The translations under genes and the position numbers were made by a program. DNA of 52,719 bases, taken from Ectothiorhodospiraceae bacterium. GTDB lineage: Bacteria; Pseudomonadota; Gammaproteobacteria; XJ16; Halofilaceae. The stretch covers positions 1-52,719 of the forward strand of contig SLKC01000010.1 in assembly GCA_007134775.1 (NCBI GenBank). The letters are read 5' to 3'. Positions within the stretch are counted from its first letter, which is position 1, and each line of letters begins with the position of its first letter. Of this stretch, positions 7,926 through 19,538 are shown in pieces. The notes beneath the pieces are model-generated. The model was given only the letters and a program-made list of their open reading frames with translations, made no database searches and was not told the origin of the DNA.

Positions 7926-8815
7926 CGATGGATATCGCCTACTTCATCGAACTGCTGATCAACGGGGCCTTGACCGGCATGATGTACGGTCTCGCTGCCC
8001 TCGGCATCGTCCTCATCTACAAGTCGTCCGGCGTGCCCAACCTCGCTCAGGGCGCGATGGTGATGCTAGGCGCCTACTTTGCCTGGATCGCCGCGGCCCA
8101 GTGGGGAATCCCCCTGCCATTTGCCATCGCTCTGGCCGTCGTGGGCATGTTTCTCTTCGGCCTCTTTACCGAACGTTTCCTGCTGCGGCGCATGGTCGGG
8201 CAGCCGATCATCATGATCGTGATGCTCACCCTGGGTCTCGAGATCCTGCTGCGCGGCTTGGGACCCGGACTGTTCGGTGCCGCCCCGAAGAGCCTGGATA
8301 TTGGCATCGGTCTGGCACCGATCATTATCGGTGACGTCTTCATCAACCGCTCCTATCTTGTCGGCGCGATCGTCGGCGTCATCATGATCGGTCTCGCCCT
8401 GCTGTTCTTCCGCACGCGCCTGGGGACGAAACTGCGGGCAGTGTCGGACGACCACGTAGCCAGCTGGTCGGTGGGCATCTCGGTCGAACGCGCCATCGCA
8501 ATCTCCTGGGGGCTTGCGGGCGCCTCCGCAGTGGCCGCTGGCGTCATGTGGGGCTCGGTCCAGGGCATCGACTGGACCCTGTCCCTGCTGCTATTCCCCG
8601 CCGTTGCCGTGGTAATCCTGGGTGGTCTCGACAGCATATATGGGGTCCTGGTTGCGGGCCTCATCGTGGGTATCCTGGGCAGCGTCATCCCCGGCTACGT
8701 CGACCCGATCGTCGGTGGCGGCACGCGCGATGTCGTCACGTCACTGATCATCCTGCTCACCATCATCTTCCGACCGCACGGCATCTTCGGCCGCGAAGAC
8801 ATCGAGAGGGTCTGA
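7922..8815 (+). CDS. livH: ABC transporter permease, LivH type
   Basis: A 297-residue integral inner-membrane permease with repeated hydrophobic segments and the HAAT-family pattern (G-L-x-Y-G-L-A-A-L-G-I-V-L-I-Y-K near the N-terminus, then a G-A-Y motif). It forms the channel with LivM. The start overlaps the preceding stop as ATGA; a second ATG at 7928 is equally usable. Six bases separate it from livM. Confidence 0.92.
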   Translation: MTMDIAYFIELLINGALTGMMYGLAALGIVLIYKSSGVPNLAQGAMVMLGAYFAWIAAAQWGIPLPFAIALAVVGMFLFGLFTERFLLRRMVGQPIIMIVMLTLGLEILLRGLGPGLFGAAPKSLDIGIGLAPIIIGDVFINRSYLVGAIVGVIMIGLALLFFRTRLGTKLRAVSDDHVASWSVGISVERAIAISWGLAGASAVAAGVMWGSVQGIDWTLSLLLFPAVAVVILGGLDSIYGVLVAGLIVGILGSVIPGYVDPIVGGGTRDVVTSLIILLTIIFRPHGIFGREDIERV

Positions 8816-8820
8816 CCGCC

Positions 8821-9891
8821 ATGTTCTATCGACTGTCCGGAGTTCACCACACGCGCTACGAGACGGCACGCCAGATCTGGCCCGTTCCCACGGACCGCCG
8901 CGTCGTCTATATCCTGCTCGCGCTCGCGCTTGCGGCCCCGCTCTATCTCCCAGATCTCTACCTCTCGAGCTACGTGCTGCCCTGGCTGGTCTGGAGCGCG
9001 GCAGCGCTATCGCTGACGCTACTGATGGGCATTGCCGGCCAGCTCCATTTCGGTTTCGCCGCCGTTATGGCAATCGGTGCCTACTCCAGCATCCATCTCG
9101 CCCGCGCAGGCGTCCCCTTCGAGCTCGCGCTGATCGGTGCAGGCGTGATCACCGCTGTCATCGGCACCCTCTTCGGGGCCGCCGCGCTGCGCGTGAAGGG
9201 GCTCTATCTGGTCATGGCGACACTCGCCATGCAGTATCTCGTCGACTGGGTGATCATCAATGTGCCCGCCATATCGGGTGGCGCCCAGGCAACGCTGAAC
9301 ACGCCCGAGGTCAGCTTCCTGTTCATGCCGCTGTCCGGCACCGGCCTCTATTACGGAGCGCTGCTGTGGGCCGTGATCGTCACCGTGTTCGTACTCAACA
9401 TCAAGCGTACCAGCTTCGGTCGCGCACTGGTCGCCATCCGCGACAAGGACTATGCCGCCGCCGTCATCGGCGTGAACCCGTTCAAGTACAAGCTGCTCGC
9501 CTTCTTCACCGCGTCGTTCCTTGGCGGTATCAGCGGGGCTGTTCTCGCCTTCTGCTACTACCAGGCGGTCACCCCGGAGCAGTTCGGCTTCAACGTGTCG
9601 ATCCAGTTGGTGGCTATGGTCCTGGTCGGCGGCCTGGGCAGCGTGATCGGTGCCTACCTTGGCGCCGGCTTCGTGCTACTCGCACCGATGTTCTTGACCA
9701 ATGCTGTCGCCTATCTGGCGGTATGGGGCGTGCTGCCGCTGTCATCGAGTCTACTGGCCCACATTCCGCTGATGGTCTACGGGCTGTTGATCGTCGGGTT
9801 CATCCTCTTTGAACCGCTGGGCCTGGCGAAGATCTACGACAATATACGCAAGTATTTCCTGGTCTGGCCTTTCCGCCATACACAGAGCTGA
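8821..9891 (+). CDS. livM: ABC transporter permease, LivM type
   Basis: A 356-residue permease with many membrane segments. The LivM signature region LLMGIAGQLHFGFAAVMAIGAYSS and the later GRALVAIRDKDYAAAVIGVNPFKYK loop, the coupling helix that contacts the ATPase, are both clear. It partners with LivH. ATG 8821 follows the livH stop by a few bases and has GAGAGGG upstream; longer in-frame extensions back into livH are overlap artefacts. Confidence 0.92.
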   Translation: MFYRLSGVHHTRYETARQIWPVPTDRRVVYILLALALAAPLYLPDLYLSSYVLPWLVWSAAALSLTLLMGIAGQLHFGFAAVMAIGAYSSIHLARAGVPFELALIGAGVITAVIGTLFGAAALRVKGLYLVMATLAMQYLVDWVIINVPAISGGAQATLNTPEVSFLFMPLSGTGLYYGALLWAVIVTVFVLNIKRTSFGRALVAIRDKDYAAAVIGVNPFKYKLLAFFTASFLGGISGAVLAFCYYQAVTPEQFGFNVSIQLVAMVLVGGLGSVIGAYLGAGFVLLAPMFLTNAVAYLAVWGVLPLSSSLLAHIPLMVYGLLIVGFILFEPLGLAKIYDNIRKYFLVWPFRHTQS

Positions 9892-9892
9892 A

Positions 9893-9913
9893 CCGACATC
9901 CGCGGGATGTCGG
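9893..9913 (+). repeat. Perfect hairpin between livM and the binding-protein gene
   Basis: CCGACATC-CGCGG-GATGTCGG is an 8-bp perfect stem just after the livM stop. A smaller CCC-TTCG-GGG hairpin with a UUCG-type loop follows at about 9921-9930. There is no T-run. These probably mark an mRNA processing or stability boundary before the highly expressed binding protein. Confidence 0.5.
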
Positions 9914-9957
9914 ATGAGATCCCTTCGGGGGAGAGAAGCAAGCAGGAGGAGCGAACA

Positions 9958-11202
9958 ATGCGAAACGCAATCAAGGGCCTCATCGGTGCCGCAGGTGTCG
10001 CGGCCATCGGTGTCAGTGGGGCTGCAAAATCGGATGACACCTTCACCATCGGACTATTGCAGGACTTCACGGCGGTCTACACCTTCGTGACGGACGAATA
10101 CCACCACGGCCAGATGGACTACATCGAGTTGGTCAACCAGGAAGGCGGCGTCGAAGGACATACCATCGAGACCATCGTGCGGGATACCGGCAACGAGCCG
10201 CAGCGCGGCATCGAGGCCTACAGCCGGGCACGCGACCAGGGTGCCGTGCTCGTCGACTTCCTCAGCACACCGGTATCGCGGGCGATGGTCAACCGCGTAC
10301 TCGACGACGAGATCGTCATGATCACGGCCCTGCACGGGCGCGGTGATGCCAGCCACGGCACGACCTTCCCCTATGTCTTTCCGATGATGGCGACCTACTG
10401 GTCGCAGGCAATGGTGCTCGCCGACTACATCGACCGCGAACAGGGCGGACTCGAAGGCAAGCGCATCGCGCACGTCTACATCGACTCGCCCTTCGGGCGC
10501 GAACCGGTGCCGGTGCTCGAGGAACTGGCCGAGCGCAAGGGCTTCGAGTTCGAGACCTTCGCCTATCCGAGTCCCGGGACCGAGCAGTCGGCGACCTGGT
10601 CGGACGTCCGGCGCTTTCAGCCCGATCACGTCCTGATCTGGGGTGCGGGTGGCGGCCAGCCCGTCTCCGTGCGCGAGGCGATTCGTGCGGGGCTCGACCC
10701 CGCGGACATCCTCTCCGTCGTGTGGATGGCCGAAACCGACGCCAACACCATCGGAGTCGATCATGCCACCGGCGTGAAGCGCTTCGAGGCCGTTGCAACG
10801 GGCACGGACTACCCGATTATCGAACGCATCCAGGAAGAGGTCATCGACCAGGGCCTCGGTGCTGGCTCCGAAGATGAAGTCGGTACGACCTACTACAACA
10901 TCGGCGTCGCCACTATGGCCGTTGCGGTCGAGGGCGCCCGCCTTGCACTGGAAGAGTTCGGTGGCCCCCTCACCGGCGAAAAGCTGCGCGACGGCCTGCG
11001 CATGATCGAGGAGTTCGATGCGGAAGGGATGATGCCGCCGATCACGATCACTGAAGAGGATCACCAGGGTGGTGGCTTCGGCCGCGTCTCCCAGTGGAAC
11101 GGCGAAGCTTGGGAGCCGATCACCGACTGGTTCGCAGCGCACCAGGACATTGTCTGGGAGGAGATCGAAAAGGACGCGGCGGAGTTCCGCGAGGACAACT
11201 GA
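9958..11202 (+). CDS. ABC transporter periplasmic substrate-binding protein, LivK-like
   Basis: A 414-residue protein with a Sec signal peptide (basic RNAIK, hydrophobic core, cleavage near residue 21-23) and no lipobox Cys. The mature part begins DDTFTIGLLQDFTAVYTF and is of the type I periplasmic binding fold used by branched-chain-amino-acid and aromatic or amide uptake systems. An AGGAGG-like site lies 8 bases before ATG 9958. The ligand cannot be read from the sequence. Its operon mates (acyl-CoA ligase, LiuR-type operator) argue for a carboxylate linked to leucine or isovalerate degradation rather than leucine itself. Confidence 0.88.
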   Translation: MRNAIKGLIGAAGVAAIGVSGAAKSDDTFTIGLLQDFTAVYTFVTDEYHHGQMDYIELVNQEGGVEGHTIETIVRDTGNEPQRGIEAYSRARDQGAVLVDFLSTPVSRAMVNRVLDDEIVMITALHGRGDASHGTTFPYVFPMMATYWSQAMVLADYIDREQGGLEGKRIAHVYIDSPFGREPVPVLEELAERKGFEFETFAYPSPGTEQSATWSDVRRFQPDHVLIWGAGGGQPVSVREAIRAGLDPADILSVVWMAETDANTIGVDHATGVKRFEAVATGTDYPIIERIQEEVIDQGLGAGSEDEVGTTYYNIGVATMAVAVEGARLALEEFGGPLTGEKLRDGLRMIEEFDAEGMMPPITITEEDHQGGGFGRVSQWNGEAWEPITDWFAAHQDIVWEEIEKDAAEFREDN

Positions 11203-11213
11203 GAATGTGGCAC

Positions 11214-11243
11214 TGCCGGACGGCCGCCCGCGGCCGTTCGGCA
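11214..11243 (+). repeat. Strong intercistronic hairpin between the binding protein and livF
   Basis: TGCCGGACGGCCGC and GCGGCCGTTCGGCA form a 14-bp stem with one G-U pair and a very short loop. It lies between the binding-protein stop and livF. Such stems commonly protect the upstream binding-protein mRNA and reduce downstream expression. No T-run is present. Confidence 0.6.
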
Positions 11244-11271
11244 ACCTCCGCCACCTGACCGGGACCGAGAC

Positions 11272-12120
11272 ATGACGAGTGAAACCGCACAGGCAGAGGC
11301 AGAACCGCAGGCTGCGACCGACATCGTCCCTCCGTTGCTGCGCATGAGCAATGTCGAGGTCGCCTACGACAAGGTGTTCCTCGCCATCAAGGGCGTATCG
11401 CTGGAATTGAACACGGGCGGCATGGTCGCGCTACTCGGTTCCAACGGGGCGGGCAAGAGCACGACGCTGAAGACGATCAGCGGACTGCTGGCCCCCGAAC
11501 GCGGCGCCGTCAACCGTGGCAGTGTAGAGCTCCGCGGTCGCGACATACTGCCCTTGCCGCCGCCGGCACGCGTCCACCTGGGGATTGTCCATGTCCTCGA
11601 AGGCCGACATGTATTCGGGCACCTGACGCCCGACGAAAACCTGCTCGCTGCCTTCCCCACCAGGGGACGGCGCGAACGCCTTGACGAGCTACGCGAACAG
11701 GTCTACACGTATTTCCCTCGCCTGCGCGAGCGCTCGCGAACCAAGGCGGGCTACCTCTCCGGCGGCGAACAGCAAATGCTCGCCATCGGCCGCGCGCTAA
11801 TGACCGAACCGAACCTGCTGATGCTCGACGAGCCCAGTCTCGGCCTAGCCCCGATGCTGGTCGAAGAGATCTTCGGCATCATCCGTGAAATCAACAAACA
11901 ACAGGACGTCGGCATTCTCCTGGTCGAACAGAACGCTGCGGCTGCATTGGAGATTGTCAGCGACGCCTATCTGCTGGAGAACGGCCACGTCGTCATGAGC
12001 GGCAAGGCCGATGTCCTGAAGCAGAACCCCGACGTCCAGGAGTTCTACCTCGGCGGTACCGGCAAGGTCGACTACCACAACGTCAAGCACTACCGCCGAC
12101 GCAAGCGCTGGCTTGCCTGA
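11272..12120 (+). CDS. livF: ABC transporter ATP-binding protein, LivF type
   Basis: A 282-residue ATPase with Walker A GSNGAGKST (56-64), signature LSGGEQ (162-167) and Walker B LLMLDEP. It partners LivG. Compared with E. coli LivF it has a 20-residue N-terminal extension and a basic C-terminal tail (KHYRRRKRW), seen in my recollection in LivF proteins from ligase-containing operons. The stop is followed 10 bases later by the AhpD-like gene. Confidence 0.92.
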   Translation: MTSETAQAEAEPQAATDIVPPLLRMSNVEVAYDKVFLAIKGVSLELNTGGMVALLGSNGAGKSTTLKTISGLLAPERGAVNRGSVELRGRDILPLPPPARVHLGIVHVLEGRHVFGHLTPDENLLAAFPTRGRRERLDELREQVYTYFPRLRERSRTKAGYLSGGEQQMLAIGRALMTEPNLLMLDEPSLGLAPMLVEEIFGIIREINKQQDVGILLVEQNAAAALEIVSDAYLLENGHVVMSGKADVLKQNPDVQEFYLGGTGKVDYHNVKHYRRRKRWLA

Positions 12121-12130
12121 GGAGGGCGCG

Positions 12131-12721
12131 ATGGATCCGGCAGCGACTACTCCCTCTGAGCACGTGGCCTCGCGCTTTCCGGTGCCCGCGCTCGAGGCAC
12201 TGCCCGAGGACCTGCGCGCGCGCGTTAACGAAGTCGCGGAGAAGCTCGGTTTCGTACCGAACGTCTTCCTCGTCCTCGGCCACCGCCCGGCGGAGCTGCG
12301 CGCCTTCATCGCCTATCACGATGCCCTGATGGAGAGTGAAGTGGGGCTCACCCGGGCCGAGCGCGAAATGATCGTGGTCGCCACGTCGAGCGCGAACCGG
12401 TGTCTCTACTGCACCGTGTCGCATGGCGCGTTCCTGCGCATCCGCTCGAAGCGACCCGAACTCGGCGACCAGCTCGCAGCCAACTACCGTGAGGCGGAGA
12501 CCACGCCGGCCCAACGGACCATGCTCGACTACGCCATGAAACTGGCCGAGACCCCATGGCTGGTTGACGACAGCGATTTCGAACGCCTACGCGCCGCCGG
12601 CTATTCACAGGACGCGATCTGGGACATCGGCGCGATCACCGCCCTGTTTGCCATGTCCAATCGGTTGGCGAGCCACACCGGCATGGGGCCGAACCGACCC
12701 TTCTACGGTCTGGCGCGATGA
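12131..12721 (+). CDS. AhpD-like peroxidase-related protein (carboxymuconolactone decarboxylase fold)
   Basis: A 196-residue protein of the CMD/AhpD superfamily. The redox motif C-L-Y-C in SSANRCLYCTVSHGAFLR is the AhpD-type CxxC with downstream His, and the family is annotated as peroxidase-related enzyme. It is probably cytoplasmic and may reduce peroxides generated by acyl-CoA oxidation, though no function is proven for this subgroup. GAGGAGGG lies just before ATG 12131. It is the last plus-strand gene of the transporter operon and converges on the thioesterase. Confidence 0.8.
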   Translation: MDPAATTPSEHVASRFPVPALEALPEDLRARVNEVAEKLGFVPNVFLVLGHRPAELRAFIAYHDALMESEVGLTRAEREMIVVATSSANRCLYCTVSHGAFLRIRSKRPELGDQLAANYREAETTPAQRTMLDYAMKLAETPWLVDDSDFERLRAAGYSQDAIWDIGAITALFAMSNRLASHTGMGPNRPFYGLAR

Positions 12722-12735
12722 CCCCCTTGAGGCGC

Positions 12736-13173
12736 TCAGCCAGGGTCGGGCACCACCGCCAGTGTTACCGTGGCCTTGGCGCACAGCGTATCCCCGCCGT
12801 CGCCATCGTGCGCGCGCAGCCACGATTCCGCGACAATGAGGCTGCGCCCCGGGCGCAGCACCTCGGCGTGACAGGTGAGCTCATGGCCGAGTGCGGGCCG
12901 GAGCAGATTCAGCTTAAACTCGACCGTGAGCACGATCTGGTCGGCGGCGACGAGGGTAAAGGCCGCACAACCGGCCGTATGGTCAGCGATCGTCGCCTGC
13001 ACGCCGGCATGGACATAGCCATCCTGCTGGCGATGGTGGGGCGCCAGCACCAGACGCGTGTCACACCACCCCGGTCCCGTGTCAACCAGTGTGAGGCCAA
13101 GGAGCTGGATGAAATCGGCATCCTGGATAATGCCGGCGACGCGCTCGCGATACAGCGGATTGTGGACTTCCAT
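12736..13173 (-). CDS. PaaI-type hotdog thioesterase
   Basis: A 145-residue single-hotdog protein. The segment GYVHAGVQATIADHTAGCAAF matches the PaaI/YbgC-like active-site helix (HGG/HAG followed by D). It is likely to hydrolyse small acyl-CoA esters and so recycle CoA during isovalerate breakdown. GGAGGAACC lies directly before the start. It is divergent from liuR across a perfect LiuR-type palindrome, implying shared control. Confidence 0.85.
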   Translation of the reverse strand: MEVHNPLYRERVAGIIQDADFIQLLGLTLVDTGPGWCDTRLVLAPHHRQQDGYVHAGVQATIADHTAGCAAFTLVAADQIVLTVEFKLNLLRPALGHELTCHAEVLRPGRSLIVAESWLRAHDGDGGDTLCAKATVTLAVVPDPG

Positions 13174-13215
13174 GGTTCCTCCGGAGCCGATGGGCGAGAA
13201 CGGCAAATTATGTTA

Positions 13216-13239
13216 CGTTTACGTAAACGGCAATATACT
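13216..13239 (+). promoter_or_regulatory. Perfect LiuR-type operator and liuR promoter
   Basis: CGTTTACGTAAACG (13216-13229) is a perfect 14-base palindrome in the divergent region between the thioesterase and liuR. TATACT (13234-13239) is a 5/6 match to a -10 for liuR. The same palindrome occurs at 3243 and 5059. The form agrees with the LiuR motif described for gammaproteobacterial leucine and isovalerate degradation regulons. Confidence 0.85.
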
Positions 13240-13265
13240 TGCCGATCGACGACGGTAGCAATCCG

Positions 13266-13763
13266 ATGAGCGATTTCCGTGAGGCCAGTGATGACAATGC
13301 CCTCAAGGGTACGACATACAGGATCGGCGAACTCGCGCGCGAATTCGGTATCACGACGCGAACCATTCGCTTCTACGAAGACGAGGGTCTGCTCGCACCG
13401 ATCCGGATCGGCTCCAAGCGCCTCTATCGGCGGCGCGACCGCACCCGGCTTAAGCTGATCCTGCGCGGCAAGCGCCTCGGCTTCACGCTGGGCGAGATCC
13501 GGGAAACGTTCGATCTCTACGACCAGGCCCACGGTGAGGCCAAGCAGCTACGCTACTACCTGCGCGTGCTCGAGGAGAAACACGAACAGCTACTGCGCCA
13601 ACGCCAGGATCTCGACGACACGCTGGCCGAGCTGAGCCAGTCCTACGATCACTGCCGGCAACTACTGGCGACACAGGAGCGTGAGCGCACCACGAAAGAG
13701 CGGGAGCCTGAAAGCACGCAACAAGAAACAGCCCGGCCGCACCGGCCCGCGAAATCATCCTGA
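13266..13763 (+). CDS. liuR: MerR-family regulator LiuR
   Basis: A 165-residue regulator. The N-terminal winged-helix domain YRIGELAREFGITTRTIRFYEDEGLLAP is MerR-type, and the following RRRDRTRLKLILRGKRLGFTLGEIRE matches LiuR closely. A leucine-rich dimerisation coil and a charged low-complexity tail follow. There is no metal-binding Cys set, consistent with a metabolite-responsive (acyl-CoA type) member. It heads the liu operon and is flanked by its likely operator. ATG 13266 is chosen by homology; the ribosome site is weak, consistent with low autoregulated expression. Confidence 0.88.
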   Translation: MSDFREASDDNALKGTTYRIGELAREFGITTRTIRFYEDEGLLAPIRIGSKRLYRRRDRTRLKLILRGKRLGFTLGEIRETFDLYDQAHGEAKQLRYYLRVLEEKHEQLLRQRQDLDDTLAELSQSYDHCRQLLATQERERTTKEREPESTQQETARPHRPAKSS

Positions 13764-13878
13764 ACAGGACCGGGCATGCAACGCCACCGGAGAGACGCCG
13801 ACGGCATGACCGTGGCGACCGGCAGCCGTACGCCAACGCGGTCGGCGCGCATGGCAACGAACGGGGAGTGAATCGACC

Positions 13879-15042
13879 ATGCAGTATCCGACACTGAATT
13901 TCGGCCTCGATGAGGAGATCGATATCCTGCGCGACACGGTCGCCGGCTTCGCGCGTGAGCACATAGCCCCCCACGCCGACGAAATCGACCGCAACAACGA
14001 GTTTCCTGCCGAACTCTGGCCGAAGATGGGCGAACTCGGGCTCCTCGGCATTACGGCCGAGGAGGACTACGGTGGCAGTGCGATGGGCTACCTCGCCCAT
14101 ATCGTCGCCATGGAGGAAATCTCGCGTGCCTCCGCTGCGGTCGGGCTCTCCTATGGCGCGCACTCGAATCTCTGCATCAATCAGATCCGTCTCAACGGCA
14201 CCGAGGAGCAGAAGCGTCGCTACCTGCCCGGCCTCATCAGCGGCGACCAGGTCGGTGCCCTGGCGATGTCGGAGCCCGCTGCCGGCTCCGACGTCGTCGG
14301 CATGAAGTTGCGCGCCGAGCGCAGCGGCGAGGGCTACCGGCTCAATGGCAACAAGATGTGGATCACCAACGGCCCCGACGCCGACACGCTCGTCGTCTAT
14401 GCCAAAACCGACCCCGACGCTGGCTCGCGCGGCATCACCGCGTTCCTCGTCGAACGCGGCATGCCGGGCTTTAACACCGCGCAGAAGCTGGACAAGCTGG
14501 GCATGCGCGGCTCCAATACCTGTGAGCTGCTCTTCGAGGACTGCTATGTCCCTGCCGACAACGTCCTCGGCGCGGTCAACCGCGGCGTCGCCGTACTCAT
14601 GTCGGGCCTCGACTACGAGCGGGCCGTGCTCGCCGGCGGGTCTCTGGGCATCATGGATGCCTGCATGGACGCCGTACTGCCCTACCTCCACGAGCGCCAA
14701 CAGTTCGGCCACCCCATAGGCGAGTTCCAGCTCATGCAGGCCAAGCTCGCCGACATGTACACGACGATGAACGCGGCCAAGGCCTACGTCTACGCCGTGG
14801 GCCGCGCCTGCGACCGCGGCGAGACCACGCGCAAGGACGCTGCCGGGGCCATCCTCTTCGCCTCGGAGAAGGCGACCTGGATGGCCCTGGAAGCGATCCA
14901 GGCTCTCGGCGGCAACGGCTACATCAACGATTACCCGACGGGCCGCCTGCTGCGCGACGCCAAGCTCTACGAGATTGGGGCCGGCACGTCGGAGATCCGC
15001 CGCATGCTCATTGGCCGCGAACTGTTCGAGGAGACCGCCTGA
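13879..15042 (+). CDS. liuA: Isovaleryl-CoA dehydrogenase
   Basis: A 387-residue acyl-CoA dehydrogenase oxidising isovaleryl-CoA to 3-methylcrotonyl-CoA with FAD. The catalytic Glu247 lies in [12 protein letters not shown], the position characteristic of isovaleryl-CoA dehydrogenases. The FAD/ETF motifs [13 protein letters not shown] and the C-terminal [19 protein letters not shown] are intact. GGGGAGTG precedes ATG 13879. First catabolic gene of the liu operon. Confidence 0.95.
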   Translation: MQYPTLNFGLDEEIDILRDTVAGFAREHIAPHADEIDRNNEFPAELWPKMGELGLLGITAEEDYGGSAMGYLAHIVAMEEISRASAAVGLSYGAHSNLCINQIRLNGTEEQKRRYLPGLISGDQVGALAMSEPAAGSDVVGMKLRAERSGEGYRLNGNKMWITNGPDADTLVVYAKTDPDAGSRGITAFLVERGMPGFNTAQKLDKLGMRGSNTCELLFEDCYVPADNVLGAVNRGVAVLMSGLDYERAVLAGGSLGIMDACMDAVLPYLHERQQFGHPIGEFQLMQAKLADMYTTMNAAKAYVYAVGRACDRGETTRKDAAGAILFASEKATWMALEAIQALGGNGYINDYPTGRLLRDAKLYEIGAGTSEIRRMLIGRELFEETA

Positions 15043-15072
15043 GGGCGAGCGCTGCTGTCCGGGAGATCCTCC

Positions 15073-16680
15073 ATGGCCGTCATCAAGAGCAAGATCAATC
15101 CGCGCTCACCGGAGTTCGCCGCCAACCGCGACCACATGCAGGCGCTGGTCGACGACCTGCGCGAGCGCGTGGCCAGCGTGCGCGGCGGTGGTGGTGAGCG
15201 CGCTCGCGAACGCCACCTCGCGCGCGGCAAGCTGCTGCCGCGCGAGCGAATCCGTACCCTGCTCGATGTTGGCTCTCCCTTTCTTGAGCTCTCTCAGCTC
15301 GCCGCAGGGGGAATGTACGACGACGAAGTCCCCGCAGCCGGCCTGATCACGGGCATCGGTCGCATCTGCGGGCGCGAGTGCATGATCGTCGCCAACGACG
15401 CGACGGTGAAGGGCGGCACCTACTACCCCCTGACCGTAAAAAAACACCTCCGCGCCCAGGAGATCGCGCGCGAGAACCGCCTGCCCTGCCTCTATCTGGT
15501 CGACTCGGGCGGCGCCCATCTACCCAGCCAGGACGAGGTCTTCCCCGATCGCGACCACTTCGGCCGGATCTTCTACAACCAAGCGACGATGTCGGCGCTC
15601 GGCATCCCGCAGATCGCGGTCGTCATGGGCTCCTGCACAGCCGGCGGCGCCTATGTGCCGGCGATGGCCGAGGAGAGCATTATCGTGCGCGAACAGGGCA
15701 CCATCTTCCTCGGCGGCCCGCCACTGGTGAAGGCGGCAACCGGCGAGGAGGTCAGCGCCGAGGAACTCGGCGGCGCCGATGTGCATTCGCGGGTCTCCGG
15801 TGTGACCGACCACTACGCGCTCAACGACGCCCACGCACTTGGCCTGGCCCGCACCGCTATCACGCACCTCAACGGGCGCAAGCAGATCGATCTCGACATA
15901 CGGGAGCCACGCGAGCCCTGCTACGACCCGGCAGAGATCTACGGCATCGTGCCCGACGACACACGCAAGCCCTACGACGTCCGCGAGATCATCGCCCGGA
16001 TCGTCGACGGCTCCGAGTTCGACGAGTTCAAGGCGCTCTACGGCACCACGCTCGTCTGCGGCTTTGCCCACATCCATGGCTATCCCGTCGGCATCGTGGC
16101 GAACAACGGCGTGCTGTTCTCCGAGTCCGCACTGAAGGGCACGCACTTCATCCAGAGCTGCTGCCGGCGCGGTATCCCGCTCGTCTTCCTGCAGAACATC
16201 ACCGGCTTCATGGTCGGCAGCAAGTACGAATCGGGCGGTATCGCCAAGGACGGGGCGAAGATGGTCACCGCCGTCGCCTGCGCCAACGTGCCCAAGCTCA
16301 CCGTGATCATCGGCGGCAGTTTCGGCGCCGGCAATTACGGCATGTGCGGGCGGGCCTACTCCCCGCGCTTTCTCTGGATGTGGCCGAATGCGCGCATCTC
16401 GGTGATGGGGGGCGAGCAGGCCGCCAACGTCATGGCGCAGGTGCGCCGCGACAGCCTGGAGCGCAAGGGCGAAGAGTGGCCCGCCGAGGAGGAAGAGCGG
16501 TTCAAGGAGCCGATCCGCGCGCAGTACGAGACCCAGGGCCACCCCTACTACGCCACGGCCCGGCTCTGGGATGACGGCGTCATTGACCCGATCGACACCC
16601 GGCGCGTGCTCGGCCTGGGCCTCTCCGCAAGCCTCAACGCGCCCATCGAGAAGACCGATTTCGGCCTGTTCCGCATGTGA
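15073..16680 (+). CDS. liuB: Methylcrotonyl-CoA carboxylase, carboxyltransferase (beta) subunit
   Basis: A 535-residue biotin-dependent carboxyltransferase that transfers CO2 from biotin on LiuD to 3-methylcrotonyl-CoA. It has two crotonase-fold halves: [19 protein letters not shown] and [22 protein letters not shown] in the N-half, and [20 protein letters not shown] and [19 protein letters not shown] in the C-half. The SGGAHLP/QDEVFPD pattern is typical of methylcrotonyl rather than propionyl enzymes. GGGAG precedes the start. Confidence 0.95.
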   Translation: MAVIKSKINPRSPEFAANRDHMQALVDDLRERVASVRGGGGERARERHLARGKLLPRERIRTLLDVGSPFLELSQLAAGGMYDDEVPAAGLITGIGRICGRECMIVANDATVKGGTYYPLTVKKHLRAQEIARENRLPCLYLVDSGGAHLPSQDEVFPDRDHFGRIFYNQATMSALGIPQIAVVMGSCTAGGAYVPAMAEESIIVREQGTIFLGGPPLVKAATGEEVSAEELGGADVHSRVSGVTDHYALNDAHALGLARTAITHLNGRKQIDLDIREPREPCYDPAEIYGIVPDDTRKPYDVREIIARIVDGSEFDEFKALYGTTLVCGFAHIHGYPVGIVANNGVLFSESALKGTHFIQSCCRRGIPLVFLQNITGFMVGSKYESGGIAKDGAKMVTAVACANVPKLTVIIGGSFGAGNYGMCGRAYSPRFLWMWPNARISVMGGEQAANVMAQVRRDSLERKGEEWPAEEEERFKEPIRAQYETQGHPYYATARLWDDGVIDPIDTRRVLGLGLSASLNAPIEKTDFGLFRM

Positions 16681-16689
16681 GGGCTGCCC

Positions 16690-17484
16690 ATGGCATCCGA
16701 GAATATCAACCTGCACATCGACGAAGGCATTGCCACGCTGACGCTGAACCGGCCGTCACGGCACAACGCCTTCGATGACACGCTCATCCAGGAGCTCACC
16801 GACACCCTGATCGCGCTCGGCCAGCAGGACGAGGTGCGCGCCGTGGTTCTCGCGGGAGAAGGCAAGAGCTTCTCCGCCGGCGCGGATCTGAACTGGATGA
16901 AGCGCATGGCCGACTACGACCGCGAAGACAACTATCGCGATGCGCAGGCGCTGGGCCATCTGATGCATACCCTCGACGCCCTGCCGAAGCCGACCATCGC
17001 GCGCGTCCATGGCGCCGCGCTCGGCGGTGGCGTCGGCCTGGTCGCGAGCTGCGATGTCGCCATCGCCGCGAGCACGGCCGTGTTCAGTCTCTCCGAAGTC
17101 CGCCTCGGCCTGATGCCCGCGGCCATCTCGCCCTTCGTCATCAAGGCCATGGGCGAACGCCAGGCACGCCGCTACTTCATCACTGCGGAACGCTTCGATG
17201 CCGACGAAGCGCGGCGGATCGGGCTCGTGCACGAAGTCGTGGCGCCCGACGCCCTCGACGCCACCATCAATGAGTTGCTCGAACGGTTGCGCGCCAACGG
17301 GCCGCACGCGATGGTCGCCGCCAAGCAGCAGGTGCTCGACGTGGGGGGCCGCCCGGTCGACACCGCCATGCTCGAGGATAGTGCCCGGCGCATCGCCGAC
17401 ATCCGGGTCAGCCCCGAGGGCCGGGAAGGCATCAGTGCGTTCCTGGACAAGCGCAAGCCCGATTGGACACCGGCCGACGACTGA
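16690..17484 (+). CDS. liuC: Methylglutaconyl-CoA hydratase
   Basis: A 264-residue crotonase-family enzyme that hydrates 3-methylglutaconyl-CoA to HMG-CoA. The oxyanion-hole motifs are present (SAGADLNWMKRM and HGAALGGGVGLVASCD), and the downstream LSEVRLGLMPAAISPFV helix is typical of LiuC/AUH proteins. It lies 9 bases after liuB and is co-transcribed. Its role is assigned from family and position in the pathway order. Confidence 0.92.
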   Translation: MASENINLHIDEGIATLTLNRPSRHNAFDDTLIQELTDTLIALGQQDEVRAVVLAGEGKSFSAGADLNWMKRMADYDREDNYRDAQALGHLMHTLDALPKPTIARVHGAALGGGVGLVASCDVAIAASTAVFSLSEVRLGLMPAAISPFVIKAMGERQARRYFITAERFDADEARRIGLVHEVVAPDALDATINELLERLRANGPHAMVAAKQQVLDVGGRPVDTAMLEDSARRIADIRVSPEGREGISAFLDKRKPDWTPADD

Positions 17485-17525
17485 TGGCCCATCCGCGCAC
17501 GCAGCGCGGCGAGAGGATGACCACC

Positions 17526-19538
<2,013 letters not shown>

